Part shown: positions 7,435 through 16,405 of the stretch, piece by piece
Position numbering within the stretch: position 1 is the stretch's first letter
Layout: each line of letters opens with the position of its first letter
Source of the DNA: Gordonia humi
Lineage (GTDB): Bacteria > Actinomycetota > Actinomycetes > Mycobacteriales > Mycobacteriaceae
Reading direction: 5' to 3'
Assembly: GCF_014197435.1 (NCBI RefSeq)
Contig: NZ_JACIFP010000001.1
Coordinates: 1,860,001-1,924,000, forward strand
DNA length: 64,000 bases
Program-made: the position numbers and the translations under genes
Notes under the pieces: generated by a model
Told to the model about the DNA's origin: nothing
The model's database searches: none
Seen by the model: the letters and a program-made list of their open reading frames with translations, nothing else

Positions 7435-8905
7435 GGGCGTGTCAGATGGTGTGTGTAAGCGGTGATGTTCAGTCCTGAAAGGAACTCACCTCGTGACCAT
7501 CGAAGAGAATGTAGTTGTGGATCAACCTGTTTCGCGTGAAGAACGCCGACGACGCCAGGCAGCGACCGTCGATCAACTCGTCGCTTCCGGGGCGTTGGAC
7601 GGCGTGTTCGCCCAGATCGACGCCGGCCAGCCGATCGCCGGCGAAGACGGCCTCCTCAACGCCTTGTTGAAGGCCACCCTCGAGCGAGGGCTCAACGTCG
7701 AGCTGACCGAGCACCTCGGCTACGAGACTGGTGACGCCGACGCCTCGTCGTTTCCGAACTCGCGCAACGGCTACAGCGCGAAGACGCTGGCGACCGAGGT
7801 CGGCGATGTGGAGATCAGCGTCCCGCGTGATCGGGACGGCACCTTCACGCCGATGCTCGTGCGTAAGGGGCAGCGCCGCCTCGACGGGCTCGACGGGATG
7901 ATCGTGTCCCTGTATGCGGGTGGGATGACGATCCGAGACATTCAGCATCACCTGATCTCGACGATCGGCACCGACTTGTCGCACGAGACGATTTCGAAGA
8001 TCACCGACGAGGTCTCCGACGAAGTGACCCGGTGGCAGACCCGCGACCTCGACGCCCTGTACCCGGTCATCTACCTGGACGCGATCGTGGTCAAGATCCG
8101 TGACGGCGGGCACGTGATCAACAAGGCCGCGCACATTGCCGTCGGCGTCGACATGGACGGGGTCAAACACGTCCTGGGCATCTGGATCCAGGAGCATGAG
8201 GGTGCCAAGTTCTGGGCTGGGGTCTGCGCCGAGCTCCGCAACCGCGGAGTCGCGGACGTGCTCATCGTGTGCTGTGACGGGCTGACCGGGTTCGCTGAGG
8301 CCGTTGAGGCCACGTGGCCGCAAGCGACGGTCCAAACATGTGTGGTGCACCTGATCCGGGCGTCGATGCGGTTCGTCTCCTACACCGACCGCAAAGCCGT
8401 CGTGCGCCTGTTGAAGCCGATCTATCAGGCCTCGACCGAGCAGGCCGCCGCCGACGCATTAGACGCGTTCGAAGACTCCGACATGGGGCGGAAGTATGCA
8501 TCGGCAGTGAAGTCGTTCCGGGCAGCGTGGGACCGGTTCATCCCGTTCCTGACGTTCCCTCCCGAGTTACGGAAGGTCATCTACACGACCAACGCGATCG
8601 AGTCGTTGAACTTCCAGCTGCGCAAGGTCACGAAGAACCGCGGGCAGTTCCCCAACGACGCCGCGGCAGTGAAGCTGTTGTGGCTGGCCATCTGCAACAT
8701 CGAGGACAAACGCGCCCGCGAACGCGCCAAGGAGCGCGGGAAGAACGCCGCTGATCGACGAGCCTCCGGACGCCTCGTCGAGGGTGCGGTCACCACGAAC
8801 TGGAAACGCGCTCTCGAACAGTTATCGATGGTCTATCCCGAACGAATCGACCGTCACCTCTAACTCGAACACTAGACCGACTTACACAGAAAACTTGACA
8901 GGCTC
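7435..8905 (+). mobile_element. complete IS256-family insertion sequence (1471 bp)
   Basis: The ends are set by the GTGTGGCA duplication. The left end begins GGGCGTGTCA and the right end, read inward on the other strand, begins GAGCCTGTCA. The terminal 25 bases match at 18 positions, including a shared inner block TGTGTAAG. The element carries one intact transposase gene and nothing else. The preserved duplication and open transposase frame suggest a fairly recent insertion that could still be mobile. Confidence 0.85.
7493..8863 (+). CDS. IS256-family (Mutator-type) transposase
   Basis: This 456-residue DDE transposase has the usual IS256-family layout: an N-terminal DNA-binding region with GYETGDADASSFPNSRNGYS at about 77-96, and SVPRDRDGTF and LDGLDGMIVSLYAGGMTIRD further on. 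The three catalytic acidic residues appear in VIYLDAIVVKIRD (about 195), LIVCCDGLTGF (about 260) and YTTNAIESLN (about 368). The family CVVHLIRASMRFV motif is also present. There is no frameshift and the length is slightly above the family norm. The gene begins at a GTG with AAAGGAA upstream and fills the element. It should catalyse its own transposition. Confidence 0.92.
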   Translation: MTIEENVVVDQPVSREERRRRQAATVDQLVASGALDGVFAQIDAGQPIAGEDGLLNALLKATLERGLNVELTEHLGYETGDADASSFPNSRNGYSAKTLATEVGDVEISVPRDRDGTFTPMLVRKGQRRLDGLDGMIVSLYAGGMTIRDIQHHLISTIGTDLSHETISKITDEVSDEVTRWQTRDLDALYPVIYLDAIVVKIRDGGHVINKAAHIAVGVDMDGVKHVLGIWIQEHEGAKFWAGVCAELRNRGVADVLIVCCDGLTGFAEAVEATWPQATVQTCVVHLIRASMRFVSYTDRKAVVRLLKPIYQASTEQAAADALDAFEDSDMGRKYASAVKSFRAAWDRFIPFLTFPPELRKVIYTTNAIESLNFQLRKVTKNRGQFPNDAAAVKLLWLAICNIEDKRARERAKERGKNAADRRASGRLVEGAVTTNWKRALEQLSMVYPERIDRHL

Positions 8906-8913
8906 GTGTGGCA
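8906..8913. repeat. 8-bp target-site duplication, right copy
   Basis: Second copy of GTGTGGCA, immediately outside the right end of the IS256-family element; see the copy at 7427-7434. Confidence 0.8.
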
Positions 8914-9465
8914 CTACCTATGGAAACGAGATCAGCGCGACAACCGCACTCTCAACGCGCAGATAGAACGAGCCCAACGCGTCGCCGACAAGAACGAACC
9001 GATCCGCAAGCGGCGGTTCGTCAGAATCACCGGCCAGACCGTCGGACTCGACGAACAATCGATCGAGCGAGCTCGGGCCGCGACCGGCTACAAGGGATGC
9101 GTCACGGACATCGCACCGATGGTGTTGGACGGGCTCGCCGTCGTCGCAGCGAACCGGGATCTCTGGAGAGTTGAGCAGTCCTTTCGAATCGCCAAGTCCG
9201 ATGTACGCGCCCGCCCGATCTTCCACCACGCCCGCGACTCGATCGAAGCCCACCTGACCATCGTGTCCGCCGCTCTGGCAGTAGCTCGCGACCTCCAACA
9301 CACGACCGGGACCTCAATCAAAAGGATCGTGCAGAGCCTCCGCACGATCCACACCGCGGTCATCGACATCGACGGACACAAGCTGACCGCACGCACCCCA
9401 CTCGACGACGACGCGGCGGCGATCATCGACGCGCTAAAATCAGGCACTAAGGAGGTCCAGCTCAG

Positions 9466-9615
9466 GCCGAAGTCCGCGACCGGCTGGCCGAGCATCCGAA
9501 CGTGCACGTGCACTTCACGCTGACGTCGGGATCGTGGCTCAACCTCGTCGAGAGCGGTTCGGCATCATCGACCGCTGACGAGAACCTGAAGAAGAATCGA
9601 CCGAGAACTAATTAA
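9466..9615 (+). mobile_element. IS630-type transposase fragment, C-terminal part
   Basis: The frame starting at 9466 reads AEVRDRLAEHPNVHVHF then TLTSGSWLNLVE, the conserved end of the IS630-family catalytic domain (HP..H.HFTPT..SWLNLVE). A shift right after LVE is needed to continue with RFGIIDR. Only about 50 codons survive. With the N-terminal fragment at 7096-7280 it brackets the IS1634-type remnant. The rest of the interval to 9717 holds nothing recognisable. Confidence 0.65.
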
Positions 9616-9717
9616 CGAAAAGCGACGCTAATGAGTAGCACTACCCCGAATGTACTACCGTCCGGCGTTGCGAAGAGCCGAGCAGCCGATAGGCCATGCT
9701 GGATCTGCAGCGTGCCC

Positions 9718-10374
9718 CTATTTGTCGAGCAGCAGCTTGACGGTCAGCTCCATGCGGTTGGTGACGTCGGTGGCCGACACGCGGCGCGTGAGCCACTGGA
9801 CGAGATTCGACATCCACACGTCGGAGATCACGCGGGCGATCGACAACTCCAGTTCGGACGGCTCGTTCGGATCGGACGGGTCGAGCATCGCGCCCGCCAG
9901 CAGCCGGTCGATCGTGCTGGCCACGCGGTCGACCTCGGCGGTCGCCGACGCGTCGGCGAACATGAAGGCGCGGGTCATCGCTTCGGTGAGCAGCGGGTCG
10001 CGTTGCATCGCGAAGGTGATCATGTCCAACACGTGACGCAGACGGCCGATGGCGTCGTCGCCCGGCAGTTGAGTGCGGTCGACGCGTCCCTCGACCCGCT
10101 CGAACTCGCGTGCCAGCGCGGTCACCAGCAGGTGCACCTTCGACGGGAAGTAGCGGTACAGGGTGCCGACGGCGACGTCGGCCTTGTCGGCGACGGTTCG
10201 CATCTGGACCGCGTCGTATCCGCCCTTGGAAGCGAGGGCGAGAGTCGCGTCGAGAATGCGACGGCGTCGTTCACGCTGTGCCGCCGACCCGACTTCGGCG
10301 CCTGACGTCGGTGCCGGAGTAGGCGGCGGCGCCGGTGCGTCGCTGGCGCTCGTGGTGCTGGCCGGGCCTGCCAT
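9718..10374 (-). CDS. kstR: KstR, TetR-family repressor of cholesterol catabolism
   Basis: This 218-residue TetR protein matches M. tuberculosis KstR (Rv3574) closely through the DNA-binding domain: AQRERRRRILDATLALASKG, GGYDAVQMRTVADKADVAVG and TLYRYFPSKVHLL. MQRDPLLTEAMTRAFMFADA and ARVISDVWMSNLVQWLTRR follow in the ligand domain. KstR represses early sterol-degradation genes and is released by 3-oxo-cholestenoic acid CoA-type inducers. An extra Pro/Ala-rich N-terminus of about 28 residues precedes the conserved part; the ATG at 10372-10374 has AGGAGG upstream, but an internal start is possible. It is divergent from fadE34, as Rv3574 is next to Rv3573c, with an operator between them that would also give autoregulation. 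Confidence 0.93.
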   Translation of the reverse strand: MAGPASTTSASDAPAPPPTPAPTSGAEVGSAAQRERRRRILDATLALASKGGYDAVQMRTVADKADVAVGTLYRYFPSKVHLLVTALAREFERVEGRVDRTQLPGDDAIGRLRHVLDMITFAMQRDPLLTEAMTRAFMFADASATAEVDRVASTIDRLLAGAMLDPSDPNEPSELELSIARVISDVWMSNLVQWLTRRVSATDVTNRMELTVKLLLDK

Positions 10375-10451
10375 GTGCGGAGTCCTCCTGTGCGGGTCGG
10401 GCTGTCGCTGGTTGGCAGCGGCACTTCGATGGTGTACACCCTAGGTGTTAT

Positions 10452-10465
10452 TAGAACAGGTTCTA
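10452..10465. promoter_or_regulatory. KstR operator between kstR and fadE34
   Basis: TAGAACAGGTTCTA fits the published KstR consensus TnnAACnnGTTnnA at every fixed position and is palindromic apart from its central pair. It lies 36 bases before the fadE34 start and 77 bases before kstR, placed to control both. Confidence 0.88.
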
Positions 10466-10500
10466 ATTGGCCGCACCAACAGAAACGCAGAGGAAACCCC

Positions 10501-12630
10501 GTGACAATCGCCACGTCATCCGACCAACAGGCTGTGTACTCCAGTGTAACCGAGTGGGCGAACGCGAAATCGGTGGTCGATGCGGTGCGGACGGACATCG
10601 ACGGCGCCGGTCCGTCGTGGCGTCCGTTCCTGGCCGAACTCGGCGGACTCGGACTGTTCGCCGCGGCCGTCGACGACGAGCGCGGCGGAGCCGGCGGCAC
10701 GGTTCTCGACGTCGCGGTGATGCTTCAGGCCTGCGGTGCTGCCCTGGTCCCCGGGCCGTTGGCCTCGACTGTCGCCGTCGCATACGCGGCCGCGGAGGCC
10801 GGCCTCGACGCGGCGGCGTCGTTGGTGACCGGGGACCGTCCCGCGGTGGTCCCGGCGTCGGCGATCGCCGGGGCCGGGCCGCTGGCGGTCGTCGACGGGG
10901 CGCTCGACCTCGGCCCGACGCCCGGCTGGAGCGACGATGCCTGGGTCGCGGTTCCGCTGGCCTCCGGCTGGCGGCTGATCGACCCGCTGACGGCCGCCGT
11001 CGAGGCGACGCCGATGGACGGGCCGCTCGACGGCACGGCCGTGCCGTACCGGGTCCGACTCACCGGACTCGGCGACGAACCCGGCGTCGCACTGGCCGAC
11101 GGGGACCTGCCGGCCGCGATGCTCGTCCTGGGGATCGCCGCGTATCAGGCGGGCGTGGCCCGGAACGTCCTCGACGTCGCCGTCGACTATGCGAAGGTGC
11201 GGACGCAGTTCGGTGCGCCGATCGGTTCGTTCCAGGCGGTCAAGCAGATCTGTGCCGACATGCTGTGTCGCTCCGAACAACTCGCCGCCGCGGCGTGGGA
11301 CCTCGCGTCGGCGATCGACTCGGGCGGCGCCGATCAGATCCGCCTCAGCGAGTTGGCCGCGCGGATACTCGTCGCCGACCTCGCGCCCGCGACCGCGAAG
11401 GACGCGATCCAAGTGCTCGGCGGCATCGGCTTCACCTTCGAGCACGACGCGCACCTCTACCTGCGATCGGCACTGGCGGCGCGCATGGTGCTCGGTCACG
11501 GATCGGTGGCGCGGACCGAACTCGCGGCCCTCGGGCGCGCCGGGGCGCGCCGCGAGTTCTCCCTCGACCTCGAGTCGGTGCGGGACCGTCGTCCGGAGAT
11601 CGCGGCCGCGGCGGCCGAGGTCGCGTCCGCGCCGGAGTCCGGGCGCCGCGCCGCGCTGGCGCGCACCGGTCTGCTCGCTCCGCACTGGCCCGAGCCGTAC
11701 GGTCTCGGTGCCGGACCCGCCCTGCAACTGCTGATCGACGCCGAACTCGACCGGGTGGGAGTCGTCCGGCCCGATCTGGTGATCGCGGGTTGGGCGCTGC
11801 CTACCATCCTCGAGCACGGCACCGACCGTCAGCGCGAGACGTTCGTCGCGCCGACCCTCGCAGGCGACATCCGCTGGTGCCAACTGTTCAGCGAACCGGA
11901 GGCCGGCTCCGATCTCGCATCGCTGCGCACCAGGGCGGTCCGCACCGACGGCGGCTGGCTCCTCACCGGGCAGAAGATCTGGACGTCGGAGGCGCACCTG
12001 TCGCAGTGGGCGGTGTGTCTGGCGCGGACGAATCCCGATGTGCCCAAGCACAAGGGCATCACGTACTTCCTGGTCGACATGTCTGATCCCGGTATCGACA
12101 TCCGTCCGCTGCGTGAGCTGACCGGTCGCGCCATGTTCAACGAGGTGTTCCTCGACGGGGTGGTCGTGCCCGACGAGATGGTGGTCGGCGAGATCGACGA
12201 CGGCTGGCGGCTGGCCCGGACCACCCTCGCCAATGAGCGCGTCGCGATGGGGGGATCGGGACTCGGCAAGGAGGTGGACGCACTCCTCCAGCAGATCGAG
12301 GGCGTCGAGCTCGACGACGAGCAGACTCGCGAACTCGGTCGAATCATCGCCGACGCGCACATCGGTCGTGTCCTCGACGCCCGCGCGGTGGCCGCGCGGC
12401 TCTCGGGCACCGATCCCGGGGCCACGTCGAGTGTCCGGAAACTGATCGGCGTCGTGCATCGGCAGGCCGTACCGGAGTTCGCGACCGATCTCCTCGGCGT
12501 CGACGGGCTCGGTGCGACGACGGCCACCGAGCTTCTGCTGCTGAACCGCTGTCTGTCGATCGCGGGCGGTACGACGCAGATCCTGAAGAACGCCGCGGCG
12601 GAACGGATACTGGGTCTGCCGAGGCGATGA
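10501..12630 (+). CDS. fadE34: FadE34/ChsE3-like double-domain acyl-CoA dehydrogenase
   Basis: This 709-residue flavoenzyme is two acyl-CoA dehydrogenase units joined end to end, like Rv3573c (711 aa), and sits next to kstR in the same way. The first unit contains YAKVRTQFGAPIGSFQAVKQ at about residues 230-250 and LGGIGFTFEHDAHLYLRSAL. The second has LFSEPEAGSDLASLRTRAVR, GQKIWTSEAHLSQWAV and GGTTQILKNAAAERILGLPR. FadE34 homologues dehydrogenate steroid-CoA thioesters with a five-carbon side chain. The frame is open further upstream, but GTG 10501 is chosen because it follows a GAGGAAA site, gives the family length and leaves the KstR box untranslated. Confidence 0.9.
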   Translation: MTIATSSDQQAVYSSVTEWANAKSVVDAVRTDIDGAGPSWRPFLAELGGLGLFAAAVDDERGGAGGTVLDVAVMLQACGAALVPGPLASTVAVAYAAAEAGLDAAASLVTGDRPAVVPASAIAGAGPLAVVDGALDLGPTPGWSDDAWVAVPLASGWRLIDPLTAAVEATPMDGPLDGTAVPYRVRLTGLGDEPGVALADGDLPAAMLVLGIAAYQAGVARNVLDVAVDYAKVRTQFGAPIGSFQAVKQICADMLCRSEQLAAAAWDLASAIDSGGADQIRLSELAARILVADLAPATAKDAIQVLGGIGFTFEHDAHLYLRSALAARMVLGHGSVARTELAALGRAGARREFSLDLESVRDRRPEIAAAAAEVASAPESGRRAALARTGLLAPHWPEPYGLGAGPALQLLIDAELDRVGVVRPDLVIAGWALPTILEHGTDRQRETFVAPTLAGDIRWCQLFSEPEAGSDLASLRTRAVRTDGGWLLTGQKIWTSEAHLSQWAVCLARTNPDVPKHKGITYFLVDMSDPGIDIRPLRELTGRAMFNEVFLDGVVVPDEMVVGEIDDGWRLARTTLANERVAMGGSGLGKEVDALLQQIEGVELDDEQTRELGRIIADAHIGRVLDARAVAARLSGTDPGATSSVRKLIGVVHRQAVPEFATDLLGVDGLGATTATELLLLNRCLSIAGGTTQILKNAAAERILGLPRR

Positions 12631-12816
12631 GGAGAGGGTGGGGAGCCGACGACACGAGTCGCCACTACCGCGGAGGAGACTGCGCGCTCGCGGCGATTCG
12701 GGCTCTCCTCGACTGGGCGAGACCTGATCGATGTGGCCGAACCGGAGAGTTGAACCGATTCCAAGTCTTCCGCGCGGCTGATCTTGTGACCAGCGGCACC
12801 GTCCATCTGATACAAA

Positions 12817-12830
12817 TAGAACAAGTTCTA
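12817..12830. promoter_or_regulatory. KstR operator of the igr operon
   Basis: TAGAACAAGTTCTA is a palindrome matching TnnAACnnGTTnnA. It lies 24-37 bases before fadE28. The 223-base gap after fadE34 contains no gene and no obvious terminator, but this box indicates that the igr operon has its own KstR-controlled promoter. Confidence 0.88.
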
Positions 12831-12853
12831 ATTCTTGAGATGGGAGGAACCGG

Positions 12854-13846
12854 GTGGACTTCGCCCTGGACCCCGAGGCCGCCGCCGTCGCCGAGGCCGC
12901 TGACGAGCTCATGCGTCGCCTGGAAGCCGATTGGGAGAGCACTTTCGCGGGCAGTGGATTCGACGACGCCGCCTGGAAGGCGTTCGTCGACGCAGGCTTT
13001 CCCGCGATGCCGTTGCCCGCGGATGCGGGCGGCGACGATCTCGACATCGACGCGCTGCGGCCGCTCATCGTCCGTGCCGGACGCGACGCGGTCGTCACCC
13101 CGCTGCTGGGCGCCCTCACCGCGGGGCTCGTCCTGCGCGAGGACCTCGGCGCCGTCGCCGTCGCGATCGCCGAACCCGGATCGGCACTCGGCGCCCCGCA
13201 GACGGTGACGCTGGCCGACGGCGCGGTGACCGGTACCAAGATCGGGGTGCTGCACGCCGACGTCGCGGACGTCCTGCTGGTCGCCGCCGATCAGGGAGTC
13301 GCCGTCGTCGACGCTGCCGCCACCGGTGTCGAGATCGTCCGCACCACGTCGTCGTCCGGCTGGGGCGAGTGCACGGTCCGCTTCGACGCCGCGCCCGCGC
13401 GGGTCGTCGCCGACGACGCCGGGCGGCTCGTCGACGTGCACCGCGCGGTGCTCGCCGCCTATGCGAGCGGACTCGTCGCCGGCGCCGTCGCCCGCACCGC
13501 AGAGCACGTGAGCACCCGCCACCAGTTCGGCAAGCCGATCGCGGCGTTCCAGGCCGTCGGTCAGCAGCTCGCCGACGTCTACGTGATCGCCGCGACCCTC
13601 GATCTGGTCGCGACCGCCGCCGCATGGGAACTCGCACAGGGGCGCGACGCCGCACACGATCTGGCGACCGCGTCGTATCAGATCGCCGCCGAACTCCCGG
13701 CGACCATGCGCACCATGACGCACCTGCACGGCGGTATCGGCGTGGACGTCACCTATCCGCTGCACCGCTACTTCTCGCTGACCAAAGACCTTGCCCGACT
13801 GGTCGGCGGCGCCGATCGGACCCTGGAGGTGCTGACGTGTTCATAG
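12854..13846 (+). CDS. fadE28: FadE28/ChsE1-like acyl-CoA dehydrogenase subunit
   Basis: This 330-residue protein is the shorter partner of a heteromeric steroid acyl-CoA dehydrogenase. RHQFGKPIAAFQAVGQQLAD (about residues 222-241) and HLHGGIGVDVTYPLHRYFSL are typical, while the substrate and flavin loops of the N-terminal half are reduced. Length and order match Rv3544c (339 aa), followed by fadE29. In M. tuberculosis ChsE1-ChsE2 forms an alpha2beta2 enzyme that dehydrogenates the three-carbon side chain of 3-oxo-pregnene-20-carboxyl-CoA. It starts at GTG 12854 behind GGGAGGAA and overlaps fadE29 by 10 bases, suggesting coupled translation. It is first in the operon; in M. tuberculosis cyp125 would come before it, but that gene is absent here. 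Confidence 0.9.
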   Translation: MDFALDPEAAAVAEAADELMRRLEADWESTFAGSGFDDAAWKAFVDAGFPAMPLPADAGGDDLDIDALRPLIVRAGRDAVVTPLLGALTAGLVLREDLGAVAVAIAEPGSALGAPQTVTLADGAVTGTKIGVLHADVADVLLVAADQGVAVVDAAATGVEIVRTTSSSGWGECTVRFDAAPARVVADDAGRLVDVHRAVLAAYASGLVAGAVARTAEHVSTRHQFGKPIAAFQAVGQQLADVYVIAATLDLVATAAAWELAQGRDAAHDLATASYQIAAELPATMRTMTHLHGGIGVDVTYPLHRYFSLTKDLARLVGGADRTLEVLTCS

Positions 13847-14988
13847 CATTGACCGAGGCACAGCTCGCGCTCCGCGACGAACTGCGCGCGTACTTCTCCA
13901 CCCTCGTCTCCGACGACGACGCCGCCGTCATGCGCACCGAGCGGCACGGTGAGACCTACCGCAAGGTGATCAAGCAGATGGGCGCCGACGGTTGGCTCGG
14001 TGTCGGATGGCCGACCGAGTTCGGCGGACGCGGGTTCGGCGAGATCGAACAGCAGATCTTCACCAACGAGGCCGTTCGCGCCGACGTCCCGTTGCCGTCG
14101 GTCACCCTGCAGACGGTCGGACCCACTCTGCAGAGGTACGGGACCGCCGAGCAGAAGGACCTGTTCCTGCCGAAGATCCTCGCGGGCGACGTGCACTTCG
14201 CCATCGGCTATACCGAACCCGACGCGGGCACCGACCTGGCGTCGCTCACCACCAAGGCCGTGCTCGACGAGACCGGCGAGAACTACGTCGTCAACGGGCA
14301 GAAGATCTTCACCACCGGCGGCCACGACGCCGACTACATCTGGCTCGCCTGCCGGACCGACCCGGACCTGCCCAAACACAAGGGGATCTCGATCCTCATC
14401 CTCGACACCCGCGACCCGGGGTTCTCCTGGACCCCGATCATCACCGCCGACGGTGCGCACCACGTCAACGCCACGTACTACACCGATGTCCGGGTGCCCG
14501 TGTCGATGCGCGTCGGCGACGAGGGCGACGGCTGGAGACTGATCACCACCCAGCTCAACCACGAGCGCGTGATGCTCGGGCCGTCGGGTCGGATCGGCGG
14601 AATCGCCGACAAGGTCCGCGGGTGGGCACGGGCCACGGGTGTCGACACCGAGGCGCCGGTGCGCCGCACTCTCGCGCAGATCGACGCGTGGGAGCGGCTC
14701 AACGAACTCCTCAACTGGCAGGTCGCCTCCAGCGGAGAGATCTCGATGGCGGCGGCGGCATCCACCAAGGTGTTCTCCACCGAGCGAGTGCAGACCGTGC
14801 ACCGGATGGTCGACGAGATCGTCGGACGCTACGGCGACTACTCCGATCCGACGACCGCCGACCTCGCGGACTGGCTCGACATGACGGCCAAGCGAAACGC
14901 CGTCATCACCTTCGGCGGCGGCGTCAACGAGGTGATGCGCGACATGATCGGCACCGCCGGACTCGGTCTCCCGCGAGTGAAGAGGTGA
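13837..14988 (+). CDS. fadE29: FadE29/ChsE2-like acyl-CoA dehydrogenase subunit
   Basis: This 383-residue acyl-CoA dehydrogenase is the full-size partner of FadE28. It shows GYTEPDAGTDLASLTTKAVL at about residues 127-146, VNGQKIFTTGGHDADYIWLA and LPKHKGISILILDTRDPGF in the middle barrel, and GGGVNEVMRDMIGTAGLGLP at the C-terminus. Length and order match Rv3543c (387 aa). It should form the heterotetramer that introduces the double bond in the three-carbon steroid side chain, just before hydration by ChsH1-ChsH2. The start is GTG 13837 inside the end of fadE28; the open frame reaches further upstream only as an out-of-phase shadow of fadE28. Confidence 0.92.
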   Translation: MFIALTEAQLALRDELRAYFSTLVSDDDAAVMRTERHGETYRKVIKQMGADGWLGVGWPTEFGGRGFGEIEQQIFTNEAVRADVPLPSVTLQTVGPTLQRYGTAEQKDLFLPKILAGDVHFAIGYTEPDAGTDLASLTTKAVLDETGENYVVNGQKIFTTGGHDADYIWLACRTDPDLPKHKGISILILDTRDPGFSWTPIITADGAHHVNATYYTDVRVPVSMRVGDEGDGWRLITTQLNHERVMLGPSGRIGGIADKVRGWARATGVDTEAPVRRTLAQIDAWERLNELLNWQVASSGEISMAAAASTKVFSTERVQTVHRMVDEIVGRYGDYSDPTTADLADWLDMTAKRNAVITFGGGVNEVMRDMIGTAGLGLPRVKR

Positions 14989-14990
14989 GC

Positions 14991-16001
14991 ATGCAGCCAG
15001 CGCAGATCCGCGCCGCGGCCGATGAGATCAAGGCCGCGGGCGCCAGTGCGCCGCGGGCGGGCCGCGACCCGATCAACCGGCCGATGATCCACAACTGGAT
15101 CGAGGCGATGGGCGACGCGAACCCGATCTACGTCGACGCCGACGCCGCTCGTGCCGCCGGTCACGACGGGATCGTCGCCCCGCCCGCGATGGCTCAGGTC
15201 TGGACCATGCGTGGCCTGCACGGTGTCCGCACGGACGACGATCCGTTGGGTCTGATGACCGAACTCCTCGACGCGGCCGGTTACACATCGGTGGTCGCGA
15301 CCAACTGCGACACCGTCTACCACCGGTACGTCTCGCCCGGCGAGGAGGTGACGATCAGCTCCGAGCTCGTCGACCTCGTCGGCCCGAAGCACACCGCGCT
15401 GGGAGAGGGCTGGTTCTTCACCACGCGCAACACGTGGCGCGTCGATGACGAGATCGTCGCGGAGATGGACTTTCGGATACTGAAGTTCGCGCCCGGAGCG
15501 AAGCCCAGGCCCGCGGATCCGACGCCCGACCTCGATCCCGCCCGACTCATCCGACCCACCGCCTCGCGCGACACGGCGTTCTTCTGGGACGGCGTCGCCG
15601 CACACGAGCTGCGGATTCAACGGCTCGACGACGGATCGCTGCGGCATCCACCGATCCCCGCCACGTGGAAGCCGCGCGGAGACGACGGCGAGTTCGGCAC
15701 CACGGACTACATCGTCGCCTCCGGCCGCGGCACCGTCTACAGCCACGTCGTGCATCATGCGCCGAAGGTGCCCGGACGGTCGTTGCCGTTCGTCGTCGCC
15801 CTCGTCGAGTTGGAGGAGGGCGTGCGCATGCTCGGTGAGCTGCGCGGCGTGGATCCGACCGACGTGCGGATCGGGATGCGCGTCGAGGCGACGTTTCTCG
15901 ACTTTCCGGCAGTCGATCGGAGCGGCGGGGGATCGAGTCCGGACGGTGACCGCCCCGCCTGGACCCTGTACGCGTTCACACCGGAAGGAGGTCCGCAGTG
16001 A
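14991..16001 (+). CDS. chsH2: ChsH2-like MaoC/DUF35 protein
   Basis: This 336-residue protein has two parts. Residues 20-185 form a MaoC-like hotdog half (NRPMIHNWIEAMGDANPIYV, then IVAPPAMAQVWTMRG). Residues 205-330 form a DUF35/OB-fold part (DTAFFWDGVAAHELRIQRLD, HHAPKVPGRSLPFVVALVEL). In M. tuberculosis (Rv3542c, 311 aa) the MaoC half pairs with ChsH1 as an enoyl-CoA hydratase, and the DUF35 half binds the aldolase Ltp2. The usual zinc cysteines of DUF35 proteins are absent. ATG 14991 follows the fadE29 stop with a two-base gap and an AGAGGTGAG site. It overlaps chsH1 by four bases. Confidence 0.92.
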   Translation: MQPAQIRAAADEIKAAGASAPRAGRDPINRPMIHNWIEAMGDANPIYVDADAARAAGHDGIVAPPAMAQVWTMRGLHGVRTDDDPLGLMTELLDAAGYTSVVATNCDTVYHRYVSPGEEVTISSELVDLVGPKHTALGEGWFFTTRNTWRVDDEIVAEMDFRILKFAPGAKPRPADPTPDLDPARLIRPTASRDTAFFWDGVAAHELRIQRLDDGSLRHPPIPATWKPRGDDGEFGTTDYIVASGRGTVYSHVVHHAPKVPGRSLPFVVALVELEEGVRMLGELRGVDPTDVRIGMRVEATFLDFPAVDRSGGGSSPDGDRPAWTLYAFTPEGGPQ

Positions 16002-16405
16002 CCGCCCCCACCATCGCCGTCGGCACCGCGCTGCCGCCGCTGACGATCGACGCGACTCCGACCTTCGTCGTCGCCAGCGCCCTGGCCACCCGCGACTTCC
16101 AGGACGTCCACCACGACCGAGATCTTGCGCAGCAGAAGGGATCCAAGGACGTCTTCGTCAATATTCTGACCGACACGGGGCTGGTGGAGCGGTTCGTCAC
16201 CGACTGGGCGGGGCCGTCGGCCCGCATCCGTTCCATCGCGCTCAAGCTCGGTGTGCCCTGGTACGCGTACGATTCGTTGACGTTCACCGGTGAGGTGACC
16301 GCGACCGACGGCGCCCGGGTGACCATCGCGGTGACCGGAACCAACTCGTTGGGCGAGCACGTGATCTCCACCGTCGTCTGCACCGTGAACGGCGGTGGAG
16401 CATGA
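15998..16405 (+). CDS. chsH1: ChsH1-like MaoC hydratase subunit
   Basis: This 135-residue single hotdog-fold MaoC protein matches Rv3541c in size and position. It carries the hydratase motif at FQDVHHDRDLAQQKGSKDVF (about residues 34-53), with the Asp and His expected for the (R)-hydratase active site. It pairs with the degenerate MaoC half of ChsH2 to hydrate 3-oxo-4,17-pregnadiene-20-carboxyl-CoA. The start GTG overlaps the end of chsH2 (GTGA), and its end overlaps ltp2 by ATGA, so translation of the three genes is coupled. Confidence 0.92.
   Translation: MTAPTIAVGTALPPLTIDATPTFVVASALATRDFQDVHHDRDLAQQKGSKDVFVNILTDTGLVERFVTDWAGPSARIRSIALKLGVPWYAYDSLTFTGEVTATDGARVTIAVTGTNSLGEHVISTVVCTVNGGGA

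Larger units (their letters stand above)
7281..9465 (+). pseudogene. IS1634-type transposase remnant, interrupted by an IS256-family element
   Basis: The left piece (7281-7434) reads KFIVGSRTSKAPRELEAHF, then after a frameshift near 7391-7400 GKDRRDRRVVW. The right piece (8906-9465) reads VWHYLWKRDQRDNRTLNAQ, a DLWRVEQSFRIAKSDVRARP motif with the family's catalytic Glu, and IEAHLTIVSAALAVARDL. Removing the inserted IS and one copy of its target duplication restores RVVWHYLWKRDQRDNRTL in frame, as expected for IS1634/IS4-superfamily transposases. The N-terminal half of the protein is missing, so the gene was already dead or was truncated separately. The C-terminus appears nearly complete, ending near 9440-9465. 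Confidence 0.75.

Noticed and set aside
10516..13239. Long minus-strand frame over fadE34 and fadE28
   Set aside because: Antisense shadow; the plus strand encodes conserved dehydrogenases with ribosome sites and KstR boxes.
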